DNA from: Bacillus sp. OxB-1
GTDB lineage: Bacteria > Bacillota > Bacilli > Bacillales_A > Planococcaceae
Direction: 5' to 3'
DNA: 64,000 nt
Assembly (NCBI RefSeq): GCF_000829195.1
Contig: NZ_AP013294.1
Span: forward strand, 1,189,001 to 1,253,000
The first letter of the stretch is position 1. Every line of letters begins with the position of its first letter. Shown piece by piece: positions 42,693 to 52,026 of this stretch. A model generated the notes under the pieces. It saw only the letters and a program-made list of their open reading frames with translations. It did not search any database and was not told the origin of the DNA. The translations under genes were made by a program, and so were the position numbers.

Positions 42693-44210
42693 ATGACTAA
42701 AACACAAGAAACAGCAGTTGAAACTCAATCCATGAAGCGCGACTACTACAAGCTTTTCATCAACGGCGAACAAGTCGATGCGAGCAACGGTGCCCGCACG
42801 AAAGTCGTCAACCCTGCCACAGGGGAAGTTTTTGCTGAAGTAGCGAAAGCGACACAAGAGGATGCTCAACGTGCTGTTGAAGCAGCTAGAGCAGCATTCG
42901 ACAACGGGAAATGGAAACGTACTCCTACAGGACGCCGTGCCCGCGTTTTGAACAAAATTGCGGCAATCATGCGCAGCCGTTTCAACGAACTCGTTGAATT
43001 GGAAGTTCTGAACACAGGTAAATCGATCGGTGCAGCACAAGCACAAATCAACCAAGCAGTTGAAGATTTCGAATTCTACGCAGGTGCGATTGTCGCTCAC
43101 CGCGGCTCTGTCAATAACGTTCCTGGACAATTCCACAACTACACGGAGAAAGAGCCGATTGGTGTCGCTGCACAAATCATCCCTTGGAACTATCCATTGA
43201 TGATGGCTGCTTGGAAAATTGCGCCGGCAATCGCTGCGGGCTGTTCCGTTATCATCAAGCCTGCATCTTTGACTCCATTGACAGCTATCATCCTTGGGGA
43301 AATCTGTCACGAAGCAGGTGTTCCAGAAGGCGTCGTCAACATCCTTCCAGGCTCCGGTTCTGAAATCGGAAACTTCCTAGTAGAGCACGAGCTAGTCAAC
43401 AAAGTGGCATTCACAGGTTCGACGCCAATCGGGAAAGATATCATGGCACGCGCTTCCAGCACTTTAAAACGCGTCACGCTTGAACTTGGCGGTAAATCTC
43501 CGAACCTCGTATTCGAAGATGCGGACATCGATGCAGCAGTAGACGGTTCCCTCTATGGTATCTTCAACAACACGGGACAATCTTGTGAAGCAAGATCCCG
43601 TCTATACATTCATGAAAGCATTTATGATGAGTTCATGGAGAAATTCATCGAGAAAACGAACCGAATCGTCCTAGGCGATCCATTCAGCCAAGAGACGCAT
43701 GTTGGCGCGGTTATTGACCAAGGTCAATTGGACACAGTGAAATATTATGTTCAATCCGCAATCGATGAAGGCGCTGAAATCTTAGCAGGTGGAAAACAAC
43801 TGCATCCAGAAGGCTTCGAAAATGGATTCTGGTATGCACCAACTGTCATCGGCAACGTCACACAAGATATGAAAGTCGTTCAAGAAGAAATCTTCGGACC
43901 AGTTGTTGTCGTTTCTAAATTCTCCGATGAGAAGGAAGCGATCAAATTGGCGAACGACACAGAATTCGGCCTCGGATCTGCAATCTGGTCGAAAGACGGA
44001 GCGAGATGTACTCGTGTTGCGAATCAGATTGAAGCGGGAATTGTCATGGTCAACTGCCCATTCTCTGCATTCCCTGGAACACCATTTGGCGGATACAAAC
44101 AATCCGGTTTCGGACGCGAGCTAGCAATCGAAACATTGGACCTTTATTCAGAAACGAAGAGCATTATGTCTTACTTCGGTGCACGTCCACTGAATCCGTT
44201 CGGACTATAA
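42693..44210 (+). CDS. aldehyde dehydrogenase, probable PaaZ-type semialdehyde oxidation step
   Basis: A 505-residue NAD(P)-dependent aldehyde dehydrogenase with IIPWNYPL, TLELGGKSPN (general-base Glu) and NNTGQSCEARSR (nucleophile Cys298), plus the EIFGPV and cofactor regions. In E. coli, PaaZ joins an aldehyde dehydrogenase to a MaoC-like hydratase; this protein has only the dehydrogenase. It could oxidise the 3-oxo-5,6-dehydrosuberyl-CoA semialdehyde, with ring hydrolysis done by another protein, or it could be a phenylacetaldehyde dehydrogenase feeding phenylacetate into the path. Context supports the first somewhat more. Confidence 0.85.
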   Translation: MTKTQETAVETQSMKRDYYKLFINGEQVDASNGARTKVVNPATGEVFAEVAKATQEDAQRAVEAARAAFDNGKWKRTPTGRRARVLNKIAAIMRSRFNELVELEVLNTGKSIGAAQAQINQAVEDFEFYAGAIVAHRGSVNNVPGQFHNYTEKEPIGVAAQIIPWNYPLMMAAWKIAPAIAAGCSVIIKPASLTPLTAIILGEICHEAGVPEGVVNILPGSGSEIGNFLVEHELVNKVAFTGSTPIGKDIMARASSTLKRVTLELGGKSPNLVFEDADIDAAVDGSLYGIFNNTGQSCEARSRLYIHESIYDEFMEKFIEKTNRIVLGDPFSQETHVGAVIDQGQLDTVKYYVQSAIDEGAEILAGGKQLHPEGFENGFWYAPTVIGNVTQDMKVVQEEIFGPVVVVSKFSDEKEAIKLANDTEFGLGSAIWSKDGARCTRVANQIEAGIVMVNCPFSAFPGTPFGGYKQSGFGRELAIETLDLYSETKSIMSYFGARPLNPFGL

Positions 44211-44260
44211 AATGGGCAATGAGGAACAGGGGCCAGTCGGCCACCTGTTCCTTGCTCATT
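44211..44260 (+). other. long intercistronic hairpin between aldehyde dehydrogenase and paaH
   Basis: GGAACAGG...GGCC-AGTC-GGCC...CCTGTTCC, extended outward by GCAA/TTGC and CATT-type pairs, gives a stem of about 20 bp. There is no T-run, so it looks more like an mRNA stability or processing element than a terminator. Confidence 0.65.
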
Positions 44261-44281
44261 CAACACATAGGGGGAAAACTG

Positions 44282-45151
44282 ATGATCAAAAATATTGTAG
44301 TTGTCGGATCCGGCGTCATGGGAAGAGGAATCGCCTACGTCGGAGCGACAGGCGGATACTCCGTCACCATCGTAGATATTAATCAAGACGCTCTGCAAAA
44401 CGCGGAAAAGGAAATCGACCTGATTTTCGACAAAGGGCTGGAACGCGGCAAAATTACAAATGAAGCAGCTGAGCAGGCGCGCGAAAATCTGTACTATGCA
44501 ACGGATTTGGCGGAAGCTGCCAAATCAGCTGATCTTGTCATAGAGGCGGTTCCTGAAATTGCAGATATTAAAAAAGGTGTATTTGAAACGATTGAAGAAC
44601 ATGCTCCTGCCCATTGCTACTTCGCGACAAACACATCGACGATGAGCCCGACGGAAATCGCATCATATGCAAAACGTCCGGAAATGACAATCGCGATGCA
44701 CTTCTTCAATCCTGTACATAAAATGCCGTTGGTCGAAATCATCCGTGGACTTGAAACAAGTGATGAAACTGCTGATGTAATCCGCCAAGTCGCTATCAAT
44801 ATGGGCAAAGAGACAGTTGTCATCAACGAGTTCCCGGGATTCGTTACAAGCCGAATCAGCGCTCTTGTTGGAAACGAAGCATTCTATATGCTGCAGGAAG
44901 GACTCGGAACTCCAGAAGAAATCGACAAGGCAATCAAATTAGGTTTGAATTATCCGATGGGACCTTTCGAACTCGTCGACTTGGTCGGCCTCGATGCCCG
45001 TCTGAACAACCTCAGATACATGCACGAAAAACTGGGCGAAAAATACCGTCCGGCGCCGTTGCTCGAACAATATGTCAAAGCGGGACGCCTGGGCCGGAAA
45101 AGCGGCAAAGGGGTCTATGACTATACACAAAAGGAGAAGGATGACAAATGA
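44282..45151 (+). CDS. paaH: 3-hydroxyadipyl-CoA dehydrogenase
   Basis: A 289-residue 3-hydroxyacyl-CoA dehydrogenase: Rossmann motif [25 protein letters not shown], catalytic-His region [15 protein letters not shown] and C-terminal domain ending [10 protein letters not shown]. In the paa route it oxidises 3-hydroxyadipyl-CoA to 3-oxoadipyl-CoA. Start 44282 follows AGGGGGAA; the open frame upstream crosses the hairpin. Its stop overlaps the thiolase start by four bases. Confidence 0.92.
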   Translation: MIKNIVVVGSGVMGRGIAYVGATGGYSVTIVDINQDALQNAEKEIDLIFDKGLERGKITNEAAEQARENLYYATDLAEAAKSADLVIEAVPEIADIKKGVFETIEEHAPAHCYFATNTSTMSPTEIASYAKRPEMTIAMHFFNPVHKMPLVEIIRGLETSDETADVIRQVAINMGKETVVINEFPGFVTSRISALVGNEAFYMLQEGLGTPEEIDKAIKLGLNYPMGPFELVDLVGLDARLNNLRYMHEKLGEKYRPAPLLEQYVKAGRLGRKSGKGVYDYTQKEKDDK

Positions 45152-46347
45152 AGGAAGTCGTAATCGTTGATGCCGTCCGCACGCCATTCGGCCGATATAA
45201 AGGTGCATTGAAGTCGGTAAGACCGGATGATTTAGGTGCGGTTGTCATCAAGGCTTTATTGGAACGGAATCCGAAACTCCCGCCTGAGCAAATTGAAGAA
45301 GTTGTCTTCGGAAACGCAAATCAGGCAGGAGAAGATAACCGGAACGTCGCGAGGATGTCTGCGTTGCTTGCAGGGCTTCCAATCGAAGTTGGAGGCACGA
45401 CAGTGAACCGTCTATGCGGTTCAGGCCTCGATGCAGTCATGTACGCTGCAAGGGCAATCATGGCAAATGAAGGGGACATCTACATCGCGGGTGGAACAGA
45501 AAGCATGACGCGCGCTCCATTCGTCATGGGGAAACCGGAAGTGGATTACCCGCGTGGCGATATGAAAATGTTCGACACGACGATCGGCTGGCGCTTTACA
45601 AACAAAAAACTGGAAGCCATGTACGGCTCCGATACGATGCCGAAAACAGCTGAAAATGTGGCGGAACGTTTCAATATTACACGCGAAGAGCAAGATGCGT
45701 TCGCATTGGAAAGCCAGCGACGTGCGAAAAAAGCGATGGAAGAGAATGCATTCAAAGATGAAATCGTCCCTGTCGTCTACAAGGACCGGAAAGGGAATGA
45801 AATCGTTGTCGACACCGATGAACATCCACGCCCGGAAACGACAGCGGAAGCTTTGGGCAAACTGCGTCCGATCTTCGAAGGCGGCACGGTAACAGCCGGA
45901 AACGCATCAGGAGTGAACGACGGCGCTGCGGCCCTACTCGTCATGAGTGCGGACAAAGCAAAAGAGCTAGGTTTGAAACCGTTAGCGAAATACGTAGTGG
46001 GCGCAACGGCCGGACTGGAGCCTGCGGTCATGGGCTTGGGTCCAATCTACGCTTCCCGGAAAGCGATGCAGCGCGCTGGATTGACAGTAGACGATATCGG
46101 CTTAGTCGAGCTGAACGAAGCTTTTGCTTCCCAATCATTGGAGTGTATTCGCCAATTGGAATTGGATACGGAAAAAGTCAATGTCAACGGCGGAGCAATC
46201 GCATTCGGACACCCACTTGGCGCAAGCGGAGCTCGTATTTTGACTACCCTCATCTATGAAATGAATAAGCGTGATACCCAATACGGTTTGGCAACAATGT
46301 GCATCGGCGTCGGCCAAGGTATTGCTACGATTGTAGAAAAAGCATAA
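45148..46347 (+). CDS. paaJ: 3-oxoadipyl-CoA thiolase
   Basis: A 399-residue thiolase with the acylated cysteine in [10 protein letters not shown] (about residue 91), the [11 protein letters not shown] signature, [10 protein letters not shown] (His) and CIGVGQG (second Cys). It cleaves 3-oxoadipyl-CoA to succinyl-CoA and acetyl-CoA and also the dehydrosuberyl intermediate. Coupled to paaH through ATGA. It may also serve the cyclohexanecarboxylate-type cluster, which has no thiolase of its own in the window. Confidence 0.93.
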   Translation: MKEVVIVDAVRTPFGRYKGALKSVRPDDLGAVVIKALLERNPKLPPEQIEEVVFGNANQAGEDNRNVARMSALLAGLPIEVGGTTVNRLCGSGLDAVMYAARAIMANEGDIYIAGGTESMTRAPFVMGKPEVDYPRGDMKMFDTTIGWRFTNKKLEAMYGSDTMPKTAENVAERFNITREEQDAFALESQRRAKKAMEENAFKDEIVPVVYKDRKGNEIVVDTDEHPRPETTAEALGKLRPIFEGGTVTAGNASGVNDGAAALLVMSADKAKELGLKPLAKYVVGATAGLEPAVMGLGPIYASRKAMQRAGLTVDDIGLVELNEAFASQSLECIRQLELDTEKVNVNGGAIAFGHPLGASGARILTTLIYEMNKRDTQYGLATMCIGVGQGIATIVEKA

Positions 46348-46360
46348 AAATGAGTGAATG

Positions 46361-46568
46361 GAAAGGGACTGCCTCATAAGTCGCTTGCCCAAGTATATTA
46401 CCGCAAAAAGCAAGGGCGGCGGGAGACTCCTGCGGGAAAGCCGGCCGGCAAGACCCCGCACGGCTCTGCAAGCCGGAGGAGGCTTCGCGGCTGGCCCGCG
46501 GAAAGCGACCAGAGCCCTTGCTTTTTGATTGTTCAACGGTAAGGTTGGCTTTTTAAGATAGCCCTTTC
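46361..46568. repeat. palindromic interspersed element, copy 2 (inverted)
   Basis: GAAAGGG (46361) and CCCTTTC (ending 46568) flank an inner block 46405-46526 that is, in reverse complement, almost the same as 35262-35382, with the same terminal AAAAAGCAAGGGC / GCCCTTGCTTTTT arms. It separates paaJ from the next crotonase gene. Confidence 0.85.
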
Positions 46569-46591
46569 TTTCAACAAGGAGTGGGAACAAC

Positions 46592-47368
46592 GTGGAGCCT
46601 ATTTTATATGAAAAGAAAAACAATATCGCTTATGTGACAATCAATCGTGAAGAAGCGTTAAACTGCTTCAACTATGAAGCGCTTCAAAAATTACAGGAAG
46701 TGACTAATTCAATCGCTTTGGATCCGGAAGTCCGTGTCGTCATCTTCACGGGCGCCGGGGAGAAGGCTTTCAGTGCGGGAGCCGACTTGAAAGAGCGGAA
46801 AACTTTGAATGATACCGAAGTGAGACGGAATGTAAAAGCGATCCGCGATGCCTTCAACGGCATTGCCGAACTACCACAGCCAACGATTGCGGCGGTTAAT
46901 GGCTATGCACTTGGCGGCGGGTTCGAACTGATGGTGGCATGCGACTTCCCGATTGCGGTGAAAGAAGCAACACTCGGGTTGACGGAAACGAGCTGGGCGA
47001 TTATTCCAGGCGCGGGCGGTACACAACGTTTGCCACGCCTGATAGGTGAGATGAAAGCAAAGGAATTGATCTTTACGGCGAAACGGTTGACGGCAGAGGA
47101 AGCATATGACATTGGCCTCCTCCTGCAAGTGGTGGAGAAGGAAAACCTGATTTCCAGCTGTGAGCAATTAGCGGAAAATATTTTGAAAAACGGTCCGGTT
47201 GCCATCAAACAAGCAAAATATGCAATCAATGAAGGACTGAATACCGACTTGAGGACGGGTCTCGCAATCGAGTCGAAAGCATACGAATTGACCATTCCGA
47301 CAGAAGATCGGATGGAAGCTCTTCACGCCTTCAGTGAAAAGAGAAAGCCCGTATTCTCAGGCAAATAA
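46592..47368 (+). CDS. enoyl-CoA hydratase/isomerase family protein
   Basis: A 258-residue crotonase with Glu at both usual positions (ALGGGFELMVACD and GLTETSWAIIPGAGG). GTG start at 46592 after AAGGAGTGGG. It lies after the palindromic element and before paaX, so it may have its own promoter. It resembles methylglutaconyl-CoA/enoyl-CoA hydratases. A role as PaaF, or as a general beta-oxidation hydratase, cannot be settled by eye. Confidence 0.85.
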   Translation: MEPILYEKKNNIAYVTINREEALNCFNYEALQKLQEVTNSIALDPEVRVVIFTGAGEKAFSAGADLKERKTLNDTEVRRNVKAIRDAFNGIAELPQPTIAAVNGYALGGGFELMVACDFPIAVKEATLGLTETSWAIIPGAGGTQRLPRLIGEMKAKELIFTAKRLTAEEAYDIGLLLQVVEKENLISSCEQLAENILKNGPVAIKQAKYAINEGLNTDLRTGLAIESKAYELTIPTEDRMEALHAFSEKRKPVFSGK

Positions 47369-47370
47369 TC

Positions 47371-47400
47371 TTGTCTGTCACTCTCCCTCATTGCTATAAT
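47371..47400 (+). promoter_or_regulatory. paaX promoter
   Basis: TTGTCT (47371-47376), 18-bp spacer, TATAAT (47395-47400). The -10 box overlaps the first in-frame ATG of the paaX frame (47399), so that ATG is probably not used. Confidence 0.75.
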
Positions 47401-47434
47401 GGAAAGGAGAATACGGAGAATAACAGATGAAAGC

Positions 47435-48325
47435 GTGGTTAGTTCCATTTCAAATACACAATCAATGATTTTTACGATATTTGGTGATTACATTCGTCAT
47501 TATGGAAACAAAATATGGATTGGCAGTTTAATCAGGCTGATGAAGGAATTCGGCCACAATGAGCAATCTGTGCGGGTCGCTGTTTCACGTATGATGAAAT
47601 TGGGATGGTTCAATACCGAAAGGCAAGGGAAAAAGAGCTACTATTATCTGACGCCTCGGGGTGTATCCCGGATGGATGAAGCGGCGTCGCGTATCTTTAA
47701 ACTGGATCCACATGCGTGGGACGGGAAATGGCGGATGCTTATGTACACGATTCCGGAAGAGAAGCGGCAAATCCGGGATGAACTCCGGAAGGAATTGCTA
47801 TGGAGTGGATTCGGCAGCTTTTCCAATGGATGCTGGATTTCTCCGAATAACTTGGAAAAAGAAGTGAATCTCCTAATCGAGAAGTATGAGATCAGTGAGT
47901 ATGTTGATTTCTTTATTTCAGAACATCGAGGGCCGCAAACAGATCGATCCCTTGTGGAGCGGAGCTGGCCGTTAGAGGAGATTGAGGAAAAGTACGAGGA
48001 GTTCATCTCCACGTACAGTAAGAAATATATCATCTCCAACAGCCAAATGGAGAGCGGTCAGATGACAGATGCTCAATGTTTCGTGGAAAGGACGAATCTC
48101 GTCCACGAATATCGGAAATTTCTATTTACGGACCCGGGCCTTCCGAAAGAACTTCTTCCCGAAATGTGGAATGGGAACCACGCGGCACTTTTATTTGCTC
48201 AATATTACAAACTGCTTGCCCAACCCGCAAGCCGTTTCTTCGAAGAGGTTTTTCGAAAAGATAATGATTTGAGCCATAAAGATGAATCCTACGATGCAAT
48301 CGATCATCCGATGATAATCCGATAG
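47435..48325 (+). CDS. paaX: PaaX-family phenylacetate-responsive repressor
   Basis: A protein of about 296 residues: N-terminal winged helix-turn-helix (MIFTIFGDYIRHYG, then VRVAVSRMMKLGWF), central PaaX domain and C-terminal PaaX_C domain (DPGLPKELLPEMWNG). PaaX represses paa promoters until phenylacetyl-CoA binds. The start is uncertain: ATG 47399 lies in the -10 box; GTG 47435 keeps the usual short N-terminal tail; ATG 47465 overlaps the stop of a 13-codon reading frame (47427-47468) that has its own GGAG site. I prefer 47435. Confidence 0.9.
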   Translation: MVSSISNTQSMIFTIFGDYIRHYGNKIWIGSLIRLMKEFGHNEQSVRVAVSRMMKLGWFNTERQGKKSYYYLTPRGVSRMDEAASRIFKLDPHAWDGKWRMLMYTIPEEKRQIRDELRKELLWSGFGSFSNGCWISPNNLEKEVNLLIEKYEISEYVDFFISEHRGPQTDRSLVERSWPLEEIEEKYEEFISTYSKKYIISNSQMESGQMTDAQCFVERTNLVHEYRKFLFTDPGLPKELLPEMWNGNHAALLFAQYYKLLAQPASRFFEEVFRKDNDLSHKDESYDAIDHPMIIR

Positions 48326-48402
48326 GGTGGCCGGCGATACGACGCCCGGCTGGAGTAACCTCCTGCGCTTTTGCGGTTGCCGCGTCTAAAAAGTGGGAGA
48401 TG

Positions 48403-48439
48403 AAAAAACCGGGAGCTTTGTGCAGCTACCGGTTTTTTT
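48403..48439. terminator. bidirectional terminator between paaX and the gamma-carbonic anhydrase gene
   Basis: AAAAAACCGG...ACCGGTTTTTTT with a GAGCTT/CAGCT loop region; T-runs on both strands serve the two convergent genes. Confidence 0.88.
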
Positions 48440-48440
48440 G

Positions 48441-48971
48441 TTAAGCTTGTTCGGCTTCGTCTTTCAGGATTTCGTTAAAATCATGTCCTTTTTGGACGTA
48501 TGTGTCGATGGAAAGCTGGATCAGGTCCAAGTCTTCCTGCGTCAGTTCACGGACGACCTTCCCCGGCGAACCGACAACCAATGAGCGGGGAGGGATGACC
48601 TTTCCGGAAGGGATGAGGGTATTCGCTCCGATAATACATTCCTCGCCAATTTCCGCATTGTCGAGAATGGTGGTTCCCATCCCAATAATAGAGCGCTTTC
48701 TAATTGTGCACCCATGCAGGATGACGTTGTGGCCGACCGTCACTTCGTCTTCGACTAAGACAGGAGCTCCTTCATATAAATGGATGGTGGAGTTGTCCTG
48801 GATGCTGCATCGTTTCCCAATCGTAATGGAGCCTTCATCTCCACGTAATACCGCATTGAACCAGATGGTGGACTCTTCGTCGATGGTCACGTCCCCGATC
48901 AGATAGGCACCCGGGGCGACGAATACCGATGGATGTACATCCGCTTTTTTGCCGTTGTATGGAATAATCAT
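48441..48971 (-). CDS. gamma-carbonic anhydrase family protein, PaaY-like
   Basis: A 176-residue left-handed beta-helix protein with hexapeptide repeats. The metal histidines sit in HLYEGAPV..., VGHNVILHGC and related turns; RGDEGSITIGKRCSIQDNSTIH is the family core. PaaY in E. coli belongs to this family and acts as a thioesterase helping to clear stalled CoA esters; the paaX neighbour supports that role, but housekeeping YtoA-type proteins look alike. Start 48971 follows GGAGG at about 8 bp. Confidence 0.82.
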   Translation of the reverse strand: MIIPYNGKKADVHPSVFVAPGAYLIGDVTIDEESTIWFNAVLRGDEGSITIGKRCSIQDNSTIHLYEGAPVLVEDEVTVGHNVILHGCTIRKRSIIGMGTTILDNAEIGEECIIGANTLIPSGKVIPPRSLVVGSPGKVVRELTQEDLDLIQLSIDTYVQKGHDFNEILKDEAEQA

Positions 48972-49057
48972 CACTATTACCTCCGTTTGCTGGAAAAGCA
49001 TTCTATCATTCTATTTTAACACAAATTACTTAATCTATAGAGGGGAGAGCTTGCCGT

Positions 49058-50014
49058 ATGAATGAACTCTGTACAGTATTATCAATCCGATACCCAATCC
49101 TTCAAGGGGGAATGGGGAATATTAGTAGTACGAAGCTGGCAATCGCTGTTTCGGAAGCTGGAGGACTCGGGACGATCGGTTGCGGAACATCGGAAGTCGA
49201 GGAAGTCGAAGAAAAGATCATTGAAATCAAAAAGGGCACATCCAAAAGTTTTGCGGTCAATATCGCCATCGGTGTAACACCACATACCGACGAACTGATC
49301 GACTTGGTCATTACACATAAAGTGCCTGTCGTATCGCTGTCGGCCGGTAACCCAGCACCCTACATACCGCGTCTTCATGAAAACGGAATCAAAGTCATTG
49401 CCATCGTAGCAGCAGTTAAACATGCGCAAAAAGCGGAGCAGGCGGGAGCGGATGTGTTGGTGGCGGAAGGATTTGAAGCGGCGGGTATCAATTCAAACTT
49501 GGAGTTGACCACATTTACGTTGATTCCACAAATTGCGGCGAGCGTGAATATTCCAGTCGCGGCAGCAGGAGGAATCGGAGATGGAAAAGGATTGGCCGCT
49601 GCGCTTGCTTTAGGTGCATCCGGAGTGCAAATGGGCACTCGTTTCATCGCAACTCAGGAAATGCCGGTCCATGATGTCTATAAGCAACGGCTGATCGATG
49701 CTTCGGACACGGAGACGATGATCATCGGCCGTAACGTCGGGCGGGTCCGCCGCGTATTGAAAAACGATTACGCGGAAGAGCTGTTCAAACGGGAACGGGA
49801 AGGTTTGACATTGGAACAATTCAATGAGCTGACGACAGAGAAGCAACATATCCAAGGGGCCATCGACGGTGATATGAAACAAGGCTTCATCAATGGCGGA
49901 CAAGTGTCCGGGCTCATTTCGGATATCCCGACCGTCAAAGAACTGCTGGACGGAATGATCCGCGATGCCCAAGATACACTGAGCCGTTCCCTTGATGGAA
50001 TCAAGAGTATATAG
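49058..50014 (+). CDS. nitronate monooxygenase/FabK-like flavin oxidoreductase
   Basis: A 318-residue FMN TIM-barrel protein of the 2-nitropropane dioxygenase family. It opens YPILQGGMGNISS, has AEGFEAAGINSN where most relatives have a GGH motif, and AAGGIGDGKGLAAALALGASGVQMGTRF near the phosphate site. The catalytic His of nitronate monooxygenases is replaced by Ile/Asn at AAGIN, so the chemistry may differ. AGGGGAG precedes the start. Single gene. Confidence 0.8.
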   Translation: MNELCTVLSIRYPILQGGMGNISSTKLAIAVSEAGGLGTIGCGTSEVEEVEEKIIEIKKGTSKSFAVNIAIGVTPHTDELIDLVITHKVPVVSLSAGNPAPYIPRLHENGIKVIAIVAAVKHAQKAEQAGADVLVAEGFEAAGINSNLELTTFTLIPQIAASVNIPVAAAGGIGDGKGLAAALALGASGVQMGTRFIATQEMPVHDVYKQRLIDASDTETMIIGRNVGRVRRVLKNDYAEELFKREREGLTLEQFNELTTEKQHIQGAIDGDMKQGFINGGQVSGLISDIPTVKELLDGMIRDAQDTLSRSLDGIKSI

Positions 50015-50028
50015 GATGATGGGGCCAA

Positions 50029-50225
50029 CTATATAGGTTGAATTTATTATTTTACCTATTAATTTAGTTGATTGGAGTGCAGAGTGGCGACTCCAGCGGG
50101 AACAGCACGAGCTGAAAGCCCCGCAGGAGCGCAGCGACGAGGAGATTGAAGCCGTGCCCGCGGAAAGCGTCCGCTCGGAACGGAAATCAACAGTTAGAAG
50201 AAGTTATTTATTTCAACTTATATAG
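50029..50225. repeat. palindromic interspersed element, copy 3 (diverged)
   Basis: CTATATAGGTTGAA (50029) and TTCAACTTATATAG (ending 50225) match with one mismatch. The interior has CCGCAGGAGCG and GCCCGCGGAAAGCGTCCGC like the copies at 35.3 and 46.5 kb. No gene in this 243-bp gap. Confidence 0.75.
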
Positions 50226-50257
50226 ATTCAGCCAAAGTACTGAAGGGGGGAAGAGAC

Positions 50258-51076
50258 ATGTTGCAGAAATTAGAAGAGATTAAAAACAATCTGCCTTATT
50301 TTCAACAAACCTATCCAGAAGATACATGCATGATCTTATGTGATAAGGACACGATCATCGGATACTTGCCTGGAGAGAGGGTCGACTTGAAATTAAAAGT
50401 CGGTGAAAAGATGGAAAAGTATAAGGGAGCTGCCACTTATAAAGTGTTGCAGAGCGGAAAACAGCTTCGGGAGGAAGTGCCCGCCAATTTCCTGGGGATT
50501 CCGTATATTTCATCATGCATCCCATTGTATGAAAACGGACAAATGATCGGCGCCTTGGCGGCAGTCACCTCAAACGAAAAAATCGAGAACTTGCGAAAAA
50601 GCGCAGATGAACTGAGCAAAGTGATCGAACAAATGACAGCATTCTCAGAAGAAATAACGAAAGCGACTGACACTTCCGCTTCTCGGTTACAAGAGCTGTC
50701 CCAGCAATCTGAAACGATGAAAGATAATATGAAGAACATCGAACGGATCATCGGGCATGTAAAAGGGATTGCTCAAAAATCGAATATTCTTGGGTTAAAT
50801 GCAGCTATTGAAGCCGCCCGATCTGGAGAAAGCGGGAAAGGATTCGCTGTCGTGGCTGATGAAATCCGGAAGATGGCGGCCAATAGCAATACCGCCGCGG
50901 AAGACATCCAAAAGCAACTGGAGTTGACGGAACAAGATATCCTGAAGATCAATAACTCCGTCCAAGATGTAGCGGCGCAAACGGAGGAATATTCAGCAAG
51001 CATCCAAGAATTCCATTCGATGCTGGAACAAGTATCGGCCACGGCCAGTTTGTTAAGCGATCAGGGGAAAGTGTAA
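50258..51076 (+). CDS. soluble methyl-accepting chemotaxis-like protein (YfmS type)
   Basis: A 272-residue protein with no membrane helix. Residues 1-110 form a small sensor-like domain rich in hydrophobic strands; residues about 130-272 are a coiled-coil MCP signalling domain with the conserved tip [38 protein letters not shown]. subtilis YfmS has this size and layout and talks to the CheA/CheV system. The ligand is unknown. GAAGGGGGG precedes the ATG. Confidence 0.88.
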   Translation: MLQKLEEIKNNLPYFQQTYPEDTCMILCDKDTIIGYLPGERVDLKLKVGEKMEKYKGAATYKVLQSGKQLREEVPANFLGIPYISSCIPLYENGQMIGALAAVTSNEKIENLRKSADELSKVIEQMTAFSEEITKATDTSASRLQELSQQSETMKDNMKNIERIIGHVKGIAQKSNILGLNAAIEAARSGESGKGFAVVADEIRKMAANSNTAAEDIQKQLELTEQDILKINNSVQDVAAQTEEYSASIQEFHSMLEQVSATASLLSDQGKV

Positions 51077-51146
51077 GCAGTAAATTAGGATTCTTCCAAT
51101 TCACCCTATAAAATAGGTATATAGATAGTATAGGGAGATGAAATTA

Positions 51147-51710
51147 TTGAGCATTTACAACTACTTGGTAAAGAAGCCAAATGGGGAAATCCTCTCAATG
51201 GAGACGTACCGTGGAAAAGCGATCTTGATAGTCAACACGGCCAGTCAGTGCCGATTTACGTATCAGTTTGAAGAGCTTCAGAAAATGTACAATCAGTACA
51301 AAGAGCAAAATTTTATCGTATTGGGATTTCCTTGTGATCAATTCGGCCAGCAGAATCCGGAAAACGGGGAAGAATCCGTTCAATTTTGCCAATTGAACTA
51401 TGGGGTCAACTTTCCGGTCTTCGATCTTGTACAGGTGAACGGGGAGGGGATGGATCCGCTCTTCTCCTATTTGAAACATGAAGTGCCATTTCGGGAACTG
51501 GACGAATCGGTGATGACGGAAAAAATGCTGAAGATGCGCTTGCAAGAAGAATACCCTGATTATTTAATCGGCAGGAACATTCGTTGGAACTTTACGAAAT
51601 TCCTAGTGGATGCGAATGGAAAAGTCATCAAACGGTTCGAGCCGACCGATTCCGCGTTGGATATCGAGGAGGAAATCGAACGGGTCCTGCCTCAAGCTGC
51701 TCTATCATGA
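51147..51710 (+). CDS. glutathione peroxidase family protein
   Basis: A 187-residue thioredoxin-fold peroxidase. The active site is VNTASQCRFTYQFEEL (Cys35 in place of selenocysteine), followed by GFPCDQFGQQNP (Gln, and a possible resolving Cys) and WNFTKFLVD (Trp, Asn). In Bacillales such enzymes usually use thioredoxin or bacillithiol. TTG 51147 has AGGGAG at 9-10 bp; the ATG at 51138 overlaps that site. Downstream terminator at 51729. Confidence 0.88.
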   Translation: MSIYNYLVKKPNGEILSMETYRGKAILIVNTASQCRFTYQFEELQKMYNQYKEQNFIVLGFPCDQFGQQNPENGEESVQFCQLNYGVNFPVFDLVQVNGEGMDPLFSYLKHEVPFRELDESVMTEKMLKMRLQEEYPDYLIGRNIRWNFTKFLVDANGKVIKRFEPTDSALDIEEEIERVLPQAALS

Positions 51711-51728
51711 GGCGAGCGGGCAATAGAC

Positions 51729-51768
51729 GAAAAAAGGGCTATCCGCGACTACGGCAGATAGCCTTTTT
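51729..51768. terminator. bidirectional terminator after the peroxidase gene
   Basis: AAAAAAGGGCTATC...GATAGCCTTTTT; serves the rightward peroxidase and the leftward HTH gene. Confidence 0.88.
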
Positions 51769-51998
51769 CAATCTTCATCTTTTATATCGGGATCGGGCGG
51801 AAGCGGCTCGCTCCAATAGTCCTCAATCAGCTGTTTCGCCGTTTCCAACTGCTCGAAATAGAGGCTGAATTGGGCTTGATTGACTAGGAACTGATCGCCG
51901 TCGTGCACTGCACGGATCCGGCCGTCCAAAATATACTTTTCCACTTGTTCGACGGGCATGCCCAAGTATTCGGCAGTTTCCTCGACAGTTCTATACAT
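51768..51998 (-). CDS. excisionase-type helix-turn-helix protein
   Basis: A 76-residue protein with a MerR/excisionase-like helix-turn-helix at the N-terminus (VEETAEYLGMPVEQVEKYILDGRIRAV region) and an acidic C-terminal tail. Such proteins are annotated as excisionase-family DNA-binding proteins, but nothing around suggests an integrated element. Role unknown. It is 28 bp downstream of queT on the same strand and may share its transcript. Confidence 0.8.
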   Translation of the reverse strand: MYRTVEETAEYLGMPVEQVEKYILDGRIRAVHDGDQFLVNQAQFSLYFEQLETAKQLIEDYWSEPLPPDPDIKDED

Positions 51999-52026
51999 AG
52001 AAATCGACTCCTCGATAGAGTGGATT

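Noticed and set aside
51768..51998. Excisionase of an integrated element
   Set aside because: No integrase, attachment repeats or phage genes are nearby; it appears linked to queT.
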